Shown one piece after another: positions 22,824 to 35,656 of a stretch of DNA of 64,000 nt. The stretch is from assembly GCF_047511655.1 (NCBI RefSeq), contig NC_133386.1:179697146-179761145 (forward strand). The letters are read 5' to 3'. A program made the position numbers and the translations under genes. The notes beneath the pieces are model-generated. The model was not told the origin of the DNA. It worked only from the letters and a program-made list of their open reading frames with translations, and did not search any database. Position 1 is the stretch's first letter. Every line of letters begins with the position of its first letter. The stretch comes from Castor canadensis. Taxonomy: Eukaryota; Chordata; Mammalia; Rodentia; Castoridae.

Positions 22824-23260
22824 GCATTGGTCAGGGTCCCAGTAGGAAGCAGATGGCACTCTCAGATGGAGTAATTGAGGACAGTTTAATAAAGGGACTG
22901 GTGAAATAGTGTGTGCAAGGTTAAAGAAAACCAGCAAGGGATGGAGCTTGCAACAATAGGGATCTGTTAGAATTCCAAGGCCTGAAAGAACAAGGAAGGG
23001 GTAAACACCAGAATTTGAAGAGAGATATTGACACAGACTACCACTTGACAAGAGCTGTGGTCCTGAGAAGAGGGATGGAGACCCAGTTAAGATGGAGCCA
23101 GAAAATAAATATATCAACTGTACTTTCCTCCTACCTTCCAGTCTCATGTTGGTTGACCCAACTGGCAGAACACAACAGAAGCCAGAGGACATGAAAGTAC
23201 ATGGATCCATGGATGATCAGCCTCCAGAACACAGGACAGATTAGTAAACAGATAGAGAAA
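22824..23260. repeat. Ancient interspersed repeat, family uncertain
   Basis: 'ggtcagggtcccagtagga', 'agcagatggcactctcagat', 'ggacagtttaataaaggga' and 'gaaaaccagcaagggatgg' recall a common eutherian repeat whose name I cannot give with certainty. The minus-strand frame of 138 codons across it shows no domain. Confidence 0.45.
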
Positions 23261-24078
23261 CGAACTTCAGGAGAAAGTAAAGATATCTGACCCAAATGTG
23301 AGGCCCCATAAACATTTTTACTTAACTAAATACTTTTTTTTATTCTTCTATTTTTCACTGAAGCTAGGCTTCTTTTTAAAATTCTCTTCCAAATTTTAGC
23401 CTTAAGTTCTGTTGATCATGTGGGCGATTTGTCTACCAAGTGTCACTGTCATGATCCCCCCCATATACTGTCCCAGGTAAAGTCCATCTTCTATAATGCG
23501 TCTTAATTTACAAGACCCAGTTCTGATCTTTAACGCTAGCTGGCCACCTCCCATGGCTTGTTCTCTCTATCAGAGTTACGGCTGTAAGAGTGAGAGATGC
23601 TAAGGGTCCTGCCATTCCCAACTCACTCTCCCATCCCCTCAACTCATGCAGCTTCCCAGGGTTTCAAGTTATGAGGTTCCATTGAGAATCAAAATCTGTT
23701 CATTCCCTGGTCATTTCCTACGGCTCAAAGTACACAAGTCAGCTGAAGTAGTGCATCTCAGGGCTATGGGCGGACATGATTCTTACTCTTCTTCAGGGGA
23801 GCAGGCATCCTTAGATACACTCATGTGCCTCTTCCACCTCTGGCATTCAGTGTTCAGTGGCCCTGTGCCTTCATTTCTGTCTCAGCTTCTGGCTCCGCAT
23901 TGTCACACTCAGGCATTGCCTCCCCTGCTTCTCACCTGAGTCTAGTGCTCAGCGCCTTTTGCTTCAGACTAATGACTCTATACAGAACCCATTGGTCTTG
24001 GAAAACTCAGACCCCTATGGCCATGGGCTGAACATGTAGTCCTTCTCCACGTTATGACATTTCCTTTTGTATTTATCT
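23261..24078. other. No feature recognised
   Basis: Short frames on the plus strand overlap each other in different frames, which argues against coding. No CpG island or named repeat was found. Confidence 0.4.
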
Positions 24079-24262
24079 TTTTTTTTTTTCTTCTAGGGCT
24101 TGAACTCAGGGACTATACCTTGAGCCACTCCACCACCCCTTTGTTGTGATGGATTTTCAGAGATAGTGTCTTGAGAACTATTTGCCCAAACTGGCTTCGA
24201 ACCTCAATCCTCCTGATTGCTGCCTTCTGAGTAGCTAGGATTATAGGCATGAGCCTTCTAAA
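24079..24262 (-). repeat. Dimeric SINE, antisense
   Basis: A T-run is followed by 'agggcttgaactcagggact', 'accttgagccactccacca', 'agatagtgtcttgagaact' and 'gtagctaggattataggcat'. These are the reverse ID then reverse B1-like arms. Confidence 0.85.
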
Positions 24263-26250
24263 CAGCTGTCTGAGATGCTCTAAATTGTCATTGAGTACTC
24301 AGGCTACTTTTACCCTCATTTCTCTAGCCTGATCTCTTACATCTTGCAAGGTGGCAGTCCCATTTCCCTTCTCTCACGTTCAGAGAGCTTGTGTCCCACT
24401 TTTCCTTCATGCCCTTTTTTCTGGGGTCGGCAGAGAAGGAATGCCCTCCAAAGCCTAACAAAGGCTCAGATTGCTGTTCAGAGGGGTGTTTATGTCTCTT
24501 GAAGCTTGTGTCTCTGAGGAGTTCATGTCTCTGAGGGCTGGTGGTCCCTATAAAGATAGCTGTCCTCATGGCAGACTAGTAGACCAAGGGACTCCAAGCA
24601 GGAAACCTGACTGCCCAGGTGGCAATGTTCAGGGTTCAGGTGCATGGAGGGATGGAGGGATGACAGGTAAGGGTGGCTCTTCTTCTCCTGGGGCTGGGCC
24701 AGAGACTCCCAAGGGACCTCCCAGTACCCCACCTTCAGGCCTGCTTGACTACTTATCCTTTCACTGGGATTAGTTGTTTTCATCCCCCTAAATATTTTAA
24801 ACACTAAAAAGAAAAAAGCCAAACCCCAGAATCAAAACACAATAAAAAGCAAAGACATCAGGAAAAATAACAAGGATAAAAGCTCTCAATCCAAGCCACA
24901 GATGAGAACTTGCAGTGACATCCTTGGATGCCTGAGGGGTTAACCCTATGTTGCCTGGGAAAGTCACCTCCCTGGCTCTGCCTCTCTCCCTTCCTCTCCT
25001 CTGCCCTGCCCATTTTCAAAGAAAGGAAGGATCAGTTGCTTTCTGCCAGGCTAGCAATGGGTAGATGAAGTACTCTGTCTTTGCTGGACCTCTACCCCAC
25101 CCCTGCTCCCCACCACTAAACCTTTTGTCTCCCTGCCTCTTCCTACACCAGAGTCAAAGACATCTCCCTGGTGGGGCTAAAGTGCAAGCTCCCCTGACTG
25201 GGGCACAGAGTGAAATGGATGCCCTGGGTGTGTTCTCACAAACACCTGCTTTTTCTTAGCCTCTCCCTAGAAGCAGGAGACAGTCCCTCCCAGCACCTTC
25301 AGCCTTCTGTCTTTGTGTCATTAATGAACAGCTTTTATTGTGTGTAGACACCAAGCAGTGGACAAAGGACAGTGATGACTTAAGCCACACTCCTTACCTC
25401 CTGGAAAGCCAGAGGGAGGCTCCTCCGGAAGAAGAGTGGGGAATCCTTCCAGAGCCCCCATTTTCTACCCAGTGCTAAGTCAGAAGTACAGTTTACCTAG
25501 AGATCATTTTGCCACTCTTTAACATCACATTTGCGTCACTTTTTAAACAAAAGAGAATTTGGGTTGGGATTCCTGACCCCATCCCCCAACACCACAGCAC
25601 TGTGGGGTAGAGGGCTACAATCAAGCAGCCTCCTGGGGCTTTCCTAACAAAACCTGACTGACAGGCGTCCAAATCTCCCCTCTTCCATGCCAGAGGCACC
25701 CCCACTGTGTTTCTCACACCATGCAAGGACCAGGTGCTCCCTGAATTATAGGGTGGAACCCCACACTAGATGGGGAAAATGTGTACTTCTGGGACTTTGG
25801 ACAGAAGTACATTGGAAAGCAAGGGCCTTGACTGAGGCTGACATTGTTATCACTGAGAAATGGATCAAGATCTTTCTGTTTATCCAGCTCCCAGGGAGGG
25901 GAGATGGACAAGAGGAATGGAGAAAAAGAAGAATTACAGACACCAAGACTTTATTCTAGAGGCTCTGTTAAGAGTATAAAGCAGGTGCAGACACATATAC
26001 AATTAGCCTATTCTTTCAAAACATGTGGACTGCATTCTGGTCATGTGTGCTACAGATACATCAACAGTAGCCACAGACATGACCACTGTCCTCAGGGAGG
26101 TGACAGCCTAGTTTGGGAGTCCATGCCCAAGCATGGGCTGTGGCTCGGGTTCCCACCCCTGATCTGCTGCTCAAGTGTCTATGTCTGTAAAATGATGCTC
26201 TTTGTTGCCTTACAGAACACAGAGAAGAAAGAAGTGGAAGTTGACTTTTA
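24263..26250. other. No gene recognised
   Basis: Sense and antisense frames near 24.3-24.8 and 25.5-26.25 kb overlap without any domain, and none is bounded by good splice sites. The sequence looks single-copy or anciently repetitive. Confidence 0.4.
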
Positions 26251-26745
26251 ATTGAATTAAAATATGACAGGATCATGTATAACCTCAAAGAATTGGAAGT
26301 AGGACACCAATGAATACTGTACATCTGTGTCATAGCAACAGTATTTACCACAGTCAAAGGTGGAAACAACACAGCTGTCCATCCATGGATGAATGTAAAA
26401 ACAAATATGGCACAGTCACACAATGAAATATTATTCAGCCAGGAAAAGGGATGAAATTCTGATGTGCTAAAACATGCATGAATCTTGAAGACAAGATGGT
26501 GCTAATTGAAATAAGTCAGACATGAAAGGACAAAAATTGTAGGAGTACTTTTATATGAGGTTGCAAAAACAGGCAAATTCATTTAAAAAAAAAAGTAAAA
26601 TGGAGATTACAGGGACTGATGGGACAGGGAAATGGACAGTGGTGGCGGGTTGCAATATTGTGGATGCTCCTAATCCAGCTGACTTGTACACTTTTAAATA
26701 AGAAACTTTGTGGTATGGCTGATGTGCCTCACACACTTTGTCTGT
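26251..26745 (+). mobile_element. L1 3' UTR fragment
   Basis: 'agctgtccatccatggatga', 'aatgaaatattattcagcca', 'atgaatcttgaagacaagat' and 'gaaataagtcagacatgaaa' are typical L1 3' UTR phrases. The copy continues to 'tgacttgtacacttttaaat'. It is 5'-truncated, with no ORF2 coding capacity. Confidence 0.75.
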
Positions 26746-27654
26746 GGATGCAAGTATGTAGATGTTTGTGAGAGTAGGACCCCTGGAGGCCCAACGCAGC
26801 AGAGTTCATAGTAGGACCCCAGAACTCAGCAAGGAGCAGGTGTGAGGGACTGTAAATAAATGGCTCTGTGCCAGGGAAGACAGTGTCCCAAAACACAAGA
26901 CCAGGCTCTCAAAACCAGGAGGGAGTAGATCTTGGATCAGTTCGTACTGGAGGCGATGCATATGATCAAATCTCCCACCGCTATTCCAATCTTCTTCTAT
27001 AGGTGTTGCAAATGCAAAACCATGGAGGAGCCAGGTAAGTCCCATAATGAGAAAAGAGGCCTTGAAGAAGCTTCTAGAGAGAAGAGGGCATAGCACGCAG
27101 CTACGTGTAAAATGGGCTCTGTCTTTAAGGAGTAACCACAGTCCAGCTCCATCAGTGGTATGTAGTGTTGTGGGTCTCGAGTTTCCAGATCTTCTAGCTC
27201 TGCAAAAACCAAGCAGTAAAAGCCAAATGTGTACATTGTTAAGCAAAAATCTAATTTGTTAGTGACTCATTGGAAAATTTTAAACAATAGTTATAGTCCA
27301 AACAAAATACCTTTGCAAGTGAGATCCAGCCCAGGACACTCATTTACAGACACATTTCTTCCAGTCTTCTGATTCTAAATGAACGAATATTCGGGATTTG
27401 CCTCAAGGCTTTTCTGATAATGGAGGAGCTCTCTGCTTATTAATTTTTTTGATAAATTCTAATTCTTAGAAAGATGTCTTAAATAAAAATACTCCCTTGT
27501 AATTTCCCCTTGTTCCTATAACCACCCTTATTCCCCAGTCATCTTAGCTAAGAGAATAGTTGTATCCCTATGTAGACAGCAACATTTTTCTCCCAGGACT
27601 CTAAGTTATTTGAGGACGGTGGCTAAGTTATTTGAATCTTTCATTTCAAAGTAA
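26746..27654. other. No feature recognised
   Basis: A minus-strand frame of 146 codons at 26.81-27.25 kb overlaps another frame and has no domain. Nothing else could be supported. Confidence 0.4.
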
Positions 27655-27765
27655 GGATAATAACAGCTGAAGTTTATTGAGCACATATGTGCCAGACACT
27701 AGTCTAAGCACTTTACAAGTATTAACTCATTTACCCCTTGAGAGAACCCTGTGAAGGATGGGCTT
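27655..27765 (-). repeat. MIR SINE, antisense
   Basis: 'tgaagtttattgagcacata', 'tgtgccagacactagtcta' and 'cactttacaagtattaact' are clear reverse MIR 3' text. Confidence 0.75.
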
Positions 27766-27837
27766 TTATATCCACTATATCTTATTATGGTGAGAGAGAC
27801 TAAACAGTAAAGGGCAGTCCCAGAATCAGAACACAGA

Positions 27838-27968
27838 AGATCTGGCCCGTGGGCGTGATGGCCATGTCTGTAATCCCACTCTCATGAGGTGGAGGCAGGA
27901 AGGTCATGAATTTGAGGACAACCTGGGATAAGTAGCCAGACCCTGTTTCAAAGAACAAACCAAAATGA
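27838..27968 (+). repeat. B1-like SINE arm
   Basis: 'ggcgtgatggccatgtctgt', 'aatcccactctcatgagg' and 'ggacaacctgggataagtag' followed by 'accctgtttcaaagaa' make a B1-like monomer without an ID partner. Confidence 0.65.
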
Positions 27969-28107
27969 GACCAGCTCTTTCTTCTGGAACCACAAAAGAG
28001 ATAGATGTCACCATACACAAAGATGTGAAATATGGGCAAGGAGGATGAAGTCACAGTCATGAAGAATCAAGTCAGACACTCAGCAGAACTTCTGTTGTTG
28101 AGAGCCA

Positions 28108-28172
28108 CTTCTTTTCTTCCCATCCTCCCTTCCTCTTTTCCTCCCTTCTTTCCTTCCCTTCCTTCCTTCTGA
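28108..28172 (+). repeat. (TTCC)n-rich tract
   Basis: TTCC/TCCC units lie next to an A-rich purine stretch that starts at 28,180. The Lys/Glu/Gly-rich minus-strand frames are artefacts. Confidence 0.85.
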
Positions 28173-28869
28173 AGCCCATTTGAAAAAAGAAGAAAAGGAA
28201 AAGAAAGGATGGGGGCAGACCATTGTTTCCAGGATGGCTTTTCCACCTGAGGCAAAGGTAAGCATTACAAAGAAAGGTGGCTTCTAAGAAACTCGCCTTC
28301 CTAGTCCTCAAGAGTTTCCTCAGGGAAGACAGAACAGGGGTCTAGGAACCTATTGCAGTCTCATGCTTTGATGGATTCCAGTCTAAGATCATTGGGAGTA
28401 AAGAGACCAAAGATTCACAGGTGAAATACTACATGCAAAAATCCAACTACATGTGGTCAGAAACTAAGATAGGATATCCAGGCTCAGAGGACCTTGGAGT
28501 GGGAAGGAGCTCAAGAAGTAGCCTCATCTTGTCCAGTCTCCCACACTCAGCAAGAATGCCTTCCATGACATTCCAGATAGGTGGGCATTCATTTGTTAGC
28601 AACACACCCCAACACAGCTTCTGTATCAGCCCCTAAAGTTCAAAGAGAGGCAAAGTGAATCAGTTTGCTCAGGAAAATCTAGAGGAAGCCTGAATGCTGG
28701 GAACAGGCTATAAGAGAGGACAGAGCACTTGACATGGAACTTACTCAGCACAATCTCTTATGTCCAGATGCACAATTGTGAATAAAGCCACAGGCAGGTG
28801 GAATTTGGAAATTTGCAGCAGCCTCTTCTAATCCTATTGTTGGTCTCACTTTTTGTAACAATAGGATAA

Positions 28870-29165
28870 CAGGATTGTTTTTTTCATGCATTTCTCAGTC
28901 TCAGTGATACTGGACTTGACAATGACTCCTTTTGACCAAAGGAATATGGGCAGAGCTAATTGCATGGCCATTCTGAGACAAGGCTTTAAGAGGTATGGTG
29001 TGTTTCTGCTCCCTCTTATATATTCCTGCCGTTCACCATGAGAAAAACATGCCACACTGCCACACAAGGCTCCTGTTCCAAGGCAGATCACAGAAAATGG
29101 ACCAGATTGGAGCCAGTGACTAAGTTTCACCAACCTGGAAAGCCTGCAGTAGAGATATTCCAACT
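28870..29165. mobile_element. MLT1-like LTR remnant
   Basis: 'ttttgaccaaaggaatatgg', 'ggccattctgagacaaggct' and 'cctggaaagcctgcagtag' suggest a diverged MLT1-type LTR. Its edges are unclear. Confidence 0.35.
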
Positions 29166-30179
29166 ACTCCACAAATGTGAGTGAGTGAGAAAATAATTAA
29201 GGTGCTATATATATGAGGGAGAGAGAGAACACACAAGCACACATGTCTAATTTAAGCCATGCCTGAAGTTGAATTTGCCCTACGGACTTTTCAGTTATAT
29301 GAACTTAAAAAACAAAAACAAGCCGGATATGTTGGAATTTTCATTTGCAACTGCAAGATTCTTGACTCAGAATGGTCGCCTTCCAATTAACCACCCCATT
29401 AACAAACCTTGAGGGGATCAGCCGATACAGGGTGGGAGAATACACCCAGGCCCTTATGATACCCTGAAGGAAAAGCCAAACAAGGTTTAAAGAATCAATT
29501 TGTATTTGTTCTTGCTTTGGAGCATTTGAGGACAGAAAGTGAAAGAGAGGGACGTTAAGTCCCTTCTTGACCAGGCTCACAAGGTGAGAGATGCTGACTT
29601 GCACAGGCACTATCAGAATCCTCAAACTGCTCCATGAAGATAAGTGAACTCTCAGAAGACACCTACAGGGGTCACTTGCAGGTGACCCACACCTACCAAT
29701 CCAGACCCACCACAGGCCAGTCTCCAAAGCTTCAAGAATTAAAATGTCATAGCAACCTGTAGATTATTTGGTAATTTTAAGGACACCTCTCTGCTAGAGA
29801 TATTCTGCACTCGTGGAGGATAACAGTCTTTTTGAGTAATTTGGTTCCATTTTCTATGGGATAATGTACAACAGCCAATCAGCATCCTCTACCCCAGTAT
29901 CAACCACTGAAATGGGCCCAGGGAAAGCCCTTATAGAGGGATCCAAACATGGCAGGAGAGTCTATATTATGCAGACTTAGGGGAAAAGATTGTTTGTGGG
30001 AGATGACTGGCTTGTCCTGAACATACCAGGCAGTTTTATGCCTCCATAACTATGACCAACAAGGTTCCCTCTGCAGAAATTTCCTCCCTCCTTGTCTGCC
30101 TGCCAGCTCTAGTTCTAATCTGCTTGAGGCACCACTTCCTCTAGGAAGCCAAGGTAGGCTGTATTATTGGTCAAGATAT
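29166..30179. other. No feature recognised
   Basis: A short AT/GA-rich patch lies near 29,205-29,240. The rest is single-copy in appearance, with one chance minus-strand frame at 29.34-29.73 kb. Confidence 0.4.
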
Positions 30180-30513
30180 TCCACTAGCCCAGCCCACCAG
30201 CCTGACCATGTAGAAGGATTAGTCTTCCTGCTCCATTTATGCTGGCCTTAAACAACATGATTTGCTTTGGCCAGTGAATGCAAATGGGCCTGACATACAG
30301 AACTCTGGAACAGAGGCCAACTCGTAGATCTACCACCTCTATTTTCCCTCTGCCAAGAGAGAAACCCAGCAGGTACCATGTAGAGACAGCACCACCAGAA
30401 TCATAGGAGACTTCTGGTGGATGCAAATGTTGAAAAGATAAATCCTTTGTTTTTTAGCCACCAATGTTGGCTCATTTGTTACAGCAACATAATATAGCCC
30501 AAGTTGACTGATA
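30180..30513 (+). mobile_element. MLT1-like LTR remnant
   Basis: 'tggccagtgaatgcaaatgg', 'ttttttagccaccaatgttg' and 'gctcatttgttacagcaac', ending 'caagttgactgatac', resemble an MLT1-class 3' half. Only the terminal 90 bases are convincing. Confidence 0.45.
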
Positions 30514-31759
30514 CACTCCCTGGGGCAGATTTCTGCAGCTTTCCCTTATGTTCTCATTACACCTCATGAATAATCCAATTGTATCAATTGCCTCACTGTA
30601 ATATAATCATTTACTGGTTTTCTTTCCAGGGGACCCAAAGCTCCCCAACATCACAACCCATGTCATTTTAACCGTTCCCTTATTACCCTGCCCAAGTCTT
30701 AGAACACAGTGGACCCTCAGGAACATGAATAAACAAATGATCAAGGATCCTACAGCTCTTCCTTCCCTAGGAGTGTATCTTTCTCGAGGCCTTTTGCACA
30801 TAAAGTCCTGCCTTCAAGGTGACATCAGCTGACAAAATTAACCCAAGTCAAAAAACGAGTTGCTGCTAAACTGTATGGAATGGCTATCCTGAGCAACAAG
30901 AACTCTGGGGAGCCCAGGGTGCCATGGCAGTAGGCTTTCTGAAGGATGCTCTGAGCCTTCTAATGCTAAGGACATCACATTCCACATTTCCCATTAGGCT
31001 GCAGCACAAGTGGCAGGAGAAGAAACTGAGCCATCTACTCTGACTTCTGCCCGAGAGCTGAGTTTGTTGGTAAGGCAGGTCAAGCTCAGATAGCTTCTAC
31101 TACTAGAACCTGGAACAGGGCACAGTTCAGAAGCCTGGCCCTGTCGCCTCTCTCCTGGTGACACCTTACTTCAGGTGACTGACACTTGGAGGAGAGTGTA
31201 TGGATCTCTCATGGCTACATCCCAAATCAAGCACAGACTAGGAGAGAGGTGGACTGGCACCCTCTAAGGCAGGGTCTTCACATCAGGGACAGCATCTTTT
31301 TTTTTTTTTTTTTCCTCATTTCCTCATCTTACCTCTCTGTGTCCAATACACACTGCCTTACCTCGGACCCTGCGTCAGAAACACTGCATCCCAGAGGTGG
31401 AAACTCCCAGGTTAGGCCTTCCACTTACCAGGGGCAGCAGTGAGCGTGTCTTGTGGGTGCTGAGCAGAACCAAGCCACAGTATTTACCCTGGGGTACATG
31501 GATGGTCACGGGCTATGTGATCAACTCAAGGCGGTGGAAACTACCTGGTGTTTGGGCTTCATGTCGGACTCAACAGTTCCTGTTTATTTTTCCACTGCCA
31601 TGTTCCAAGGTGTCCCCAGAAGGGACTGTATGTACAGAGTGTGCGCATGTGTGTCCCCATTACCCCGCCATACCCCTCTGCTACCCCTTCAAGACGTGAG
31701 GATGTGGGAATCCGAAGGAAGCAATATGCGCTTCCAATGCTGAGGGAGCAACTAAGCGC
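30514..31759. other. No gene recognised; flank of CpG island
   Basis: The stretch includes a T-run at 31,291-31,313. Otherwise it is single-copy-looking DNA leading into the CpG island. Confidence 0.4.
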
Positions 31760-32660
31760 AGGATGGACACAGGCCAGGAGTCCCGTGGGAGGCTCAGGAC
31801 GGAGGGGTGGGCAGGACCGAGGGGTGGGGGTGGGGGACGACCTGCCCTGGGCAGCCAGAGCAGAATGGAGGAGAGGAGGGCAAGCGGGGTGGCTGGGACC
31901 TCGGCAGGCCAGGGGGTGGACAAGCTCACGGGGCCACCCCGCCCCCGCCCCCCAGTGCACGCTGCGGAATTCTGCCAGCACGAAGCAGAGTCACGAGCCG
32001 AGCTGAAGCAGCGGAGCGGGCAGGACATCGTCAGCGCCAGAAGAGCACGCGCGCGTGGGCGGACAGGGGCACGCTCCCACTCCATCCCCCAGCCCGCAAC
32101 TCCATCACGCACCCTTCCCCGCCTCCCCTCCCCGCAAATACAGGAAAAGACCAGGGCGGTCCGCGAGTCTTCAGAGGGACAGGGGAGAGGGCTTCCCGGG
32201 CAGCTGGGGAAGGGGTTGCGCAGCCCCTGTGGCCTTCACCTGTCCCCTCCCCGCTCCTCCGCCCAGCTCCAAGGCTCCGCGGCCGCCGCCCCCCCCGCGC
32301 GTGCTCTCGGGGCGGGGGCGGCGCACAGCAGCGCGGGGGCGGAGGCGCCGGGCCGGAGCCCGAGCTGGCGGGGGAGGGGCGGCGCCGCGCAGCTACGTCA
32401 GCAGCCGCGAGAGGGGATCCTGGGCTCGGGCTCCGCCCCCTCACGTGCCCACGGCGCAGGGCCGCGTGCAGCCCGCGTGACCGCTGCCTCCGCTGGGGCG
32501 GAGCGGCTTCCACGCGTGGGAGGAAGGGCGCAGCGACGCGAAAGTCGTGCATCTGCACCGGCTCCTTCGCCGCAGGCCTCAGGACCCCCGCCCCTGCCCC
32601 TCTTTGCCCAAGAGATGGGGGAGGCGAAGATGCTGAGCGCTATGCTGGCCTAGATTGGAG
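31760..32660. promoter_or_regulatory. CpG island, probable promoter
   Basis: GC content and CpG density rise sharply, with the densest part at 31,900-32,580. GC-box sequences are frequent (for example 'ccccgcccccgcc' near 31,938 and 'ggggcgggggcggcg' near 32,310). There is also a CRE-like 'tacgtcag' near 32,394 and 'cacgtg' near 32,442. No TATA box is seen, as usual for housekeeping-type or developmental CpG promoters. The 296- and 287-codon plus frames and the 175-codon minus frame exist because stop codons are rare in GC-rich DNA. They overlap one another and show no domain. The direction of transcription is uncertain, but the best splice donor lies on the minus strand at 32,239. Confidence 0.8.
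32240..32450 (-). other. Candidate minus-strand first exon in CpG island
   Basis: On the minus strand the sequence 'gaggggacag' is followed by 'gtgaag', a fair donor (CAG|GTGAAG), with the exon ending at 32,240. Upstream on that strand lie the densest GC boxes. The upstream limit given is only approximate because no start site can be read. RNA evidence is needed; a chance donor is quite possible. Confidence 0.3.
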
Positions 32661-34099
32661 GGAAGAGTAAGGAATTTGTTGAAAGAAGGTCTCCCTTACC
32701 TGACCCTCGCCCGCCCTTTATTCCTTATGGAGGAAGGAGGCTGCATACAGGGGTTCTTAAACAGGGGAACTAAACTTGAGGGGGAGGCTGGGAGAAGAGC
32801 TTTTGAAATGAGGTTGGGGGCACGGGTCCCCCAGCACCCTTCAGCCTCTGTTGGTATAGCAATGGCCTGGCATCACGCGTAGGTCCACCTTGACGGGCCC
32901 AGCTGTGTGTTGCTTTGGGTCAGTTGGAGCCTGGATCCAGCACAGGGCTCCTAGCAAAAGCACGAATCCAACCTCTTCATCCTCTCTGGGTTCTTGACTT
33001 CAGTGACGCCCCATCTCCTTCTAGCAAATGGTAGAGATTTGGAAAGAAACAGACCAAGGACAGGCCAAGCACCAAATTGAGTATCCACTGCAACAAAGTA
33101 GAAGGAAACCTATTATGTGTGCCTTTGCAATATGTCCTTAGGTGACCCGTTTTTTGCAAGGTGTAAGGTGCCAGGGTTGTCCACATAGTCTTGTTGCTGA
33201 CTCCAGAGCAGAAGCTCCCTGAGGCAAGGAACAATGTCTCCAGGAAAAGCCATCCACAGTATGGGACAGAACGTGGGATTGAGGAGCTACCTGTCAGGGA
33301 ATGCCAGGCTCTGGAGGAGGGCAGGGCTGAGGTGGGCTGGTCAGGGCAGGACAGGACACTGAACCAGCCCTGGGTGCATTTTGTTGTCTCCCTAAGGGAA
33401 ATAATGAGCTTGCTGTGTTTGAGTGGTTTTTATTCTCTAGGCAAGGGTAACTCCCATAGGACTGTTCTGTGGAAGGCAAAGCCTAAGTGTGTCCAGATCT
33501 GAGAGTGTTCATTTCTGGGGTGGCCAAGAAATGGGGGAATAGAAAGAGAAATGGGGGCAGGGAGATAAGTCCTCTTTGTGTGTCTGGATGTCAGTATATC
33601 TGAACAATTGCCTTTTTACCATTGGCTCTCCAAGACGCTCCTTGACTCTAGACACTGATGTAATTAGGTATGGGAGTGGACAGTGTAACTGAATGGCTAT
33701 TGAATGCCAGAAACAAAGGGAATGCCAAGTAAGGTCCCTGACCCAAAAGAATTTATATCTTGGAGGGGAAGTTTTATGTTCTTGAACTACACATTTAAGG
33801 AAACTGCCAGTATGTGAGGTTAAAAGACAACATGAACGGTATAGACAAAAGCTTTGATAGGAGGGCAAGAGCAATAGAGGCCAAGGAGCCAGAGAAGAAT
33901 GGGGAGGGTTTGGATAAGTGGACAGAAGCTTTAGGTGTGTGCAAAGACAGGAAGGCTTGTTGTGGCCAGCTCACTGGTCAGGCAGAAGGATATTTGTCTG
34001 GAACAAAGGATAGGAGCCAGGGAATCAAAAGGTCTCCTTGAGGAATGAATCTACTGAGGCCCAAAGCACAGACTCCTGGGTTCTTCTGCAACCCCAATA
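32661..34099. other. No gene recognised; downstream flank of CpG island
   Basis: The frames here are short and overlapping, and no named repeat was found. Plus-strand splice donors next to the island were searched for and none was convincing. Confidence 0.4.
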
Positions 34100-35560
34100 C
34101 TCTCAAAAGCTCAGCTCTGATCACATAAAACCTTTCTCAAACACATGCAGTGGTTGTCCATGGGCCAAACTCTATCATAACATTCAAGGCCCTGTATGAT
34201 TCATCCCGAACCTTCCTGTTCAGCCTTATCTCCTAGTCCTCCCTTGCAGGCTCATCATATCCACAGAATTACCCAAGCCCCCTGAACATGCCCTTCACAG
34301 TTCCCTTTTCGTATTTGCACTCACATGCTTTTCCCTTTCTTAGGAATGTCCTCTCTTCCCTCACCATTTCTGCCCACTCATCCTTGAAAATACAGCTCAA
34401 GTGACAGCTCATCCCCCAGCCAGTTGTAATTTTTGTCTGAGTTCCCACAACATCATGTACTCAGTCTTGGCACCTCACATTGTACGTTGTATTATGGTAG
34501 TGTAGAGACATCATCCTTCAAAGTCAGTACTGTTGATCCCACCACTTCTCACCACTTCCATCCATGATCCAATAGGCTTATCACTCATTCCTGTTCCAAA
34601 CAACCACCATCTCTTGTCTGGACTGCCGTGAGAGCCTCCTGACCAGCTCCTTTGCTCCCTCTGGTCCTCCTCAGTAAGCTTTTTCCTCCGGAACCAAGAG
34701 TGATCCTTTTAAAACATAGATCAGATCACTCTGCTGCTCAAAACCCTGTGATGATCTCTCATCACATCCAGATATTATTTAAGATTAGTGTGGTGGTCAA
34801 GACCTATGGTTTCTGGTCCCAAGTCTACCTCAGCTGCCTGACACTCTGCCTTGCTCACCAAGATTTGGCCATCCTGATCCTGGCTTTCTTCCTGTTTGTT
34901 TTGTTTGTTTTCGTACTGGGGTTGAACTCAAGGCCTACACCTTAAGCCACTTCACCAGAACTTTTTTGTGATGGGTTTTTTCGAGATAGGGTCTTACAAA
35001 CTATTTTCCCAGGCTGGCTTCAAACCACGATCCTCCTGATCTGGGCCTTCTGAGTAGCTAGGATTACAGGCATGAGCCACCAGCACCCAGCGTTTTTTCC
35101 TATTTCTGGAACATTGTAGGGTCATTTCTGCCTCAAAGCCTTTACACTTTCTGGCTTCTCTAAATGGAGTGCACGTCTCTTGGAATTTGCATAGTTCACT
35201 CATTCACTTCATTCATGTCTCTGGTCAAACATCTCAGAGAACCGTTTCTTGACAAACCCATCTAGACTAGGCCTTCCTACCAGTCACTCTCTATATTCTT
35301 ATGTTTTCTTCAGAACCATTACCATTCTCTGAGCACTGTGTTTATTTGGTTGTTATTTATTTACTTATCATCTGTCACTACCACAGAAGGTAAGTTTTGT
35401 GAGGTCAGGAACCTCTGTCTTGTTCAGGGATGTAGAACAGAGCCCCCTCAGCTAAGTGTTCAGCTTGTTAAACGTACAAAAAAGTGAGTGAATCTTAACT
35501 CTGTTCCTAAGCTATAAGCTCCTTGAGGACAAGTTCTATGTTTTAGACATAGTTTAATTT
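34100..35560 (-). repeat. L2 block, split by a dimeric SINE
   Basis: 'cacatgcagtggttgtccat', 'ttcaaggccctgtatgattc' and 'gcactcacatgcttttccc' start the block. 'gactgccgtgagagcctcct' and 'cttttaaaacatagatcaga' continue it. After the SINE, 'ggaacattgtagggtcattt' and 'tcaggaacctctgtcttgtt' complete it to the 3' end. The order follows L2 as I know it in antisense. Confidence 0.65.
34894..35093 (-). repeat. Dimeric SINE, antisense, nested in L2
   Basis: A (TTTG)n reverse tail is followed by 'actggggttgaactcaagg', 'cttaagccacttcaccaga', 'gagatagggtcttacaaac' and 'gtagctaggattacaggcat'. It is well preserved, so it is comparatively young. Confidence 0.88.
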
Positions 35561-35656
35561 CTAGTTTCTTCCACATAAGTCCACTCAAATGCTTGTCGAG
35601 TGAATTTCAGATTCTGAAGAGAACATCCCCGGCTGATTTTTTCCCCATTAATGTAA

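Noticed and set aside
31763-32670. Open frames of 296, 287 and 175 codons in the CpG island
   Set aside because: They overlap each other in different frames and strands, are rich in Arg/Ala/Gly/Pro as expected from CpG-rich DNA, and show no domain. Lack of stop codons is explained by base composition.
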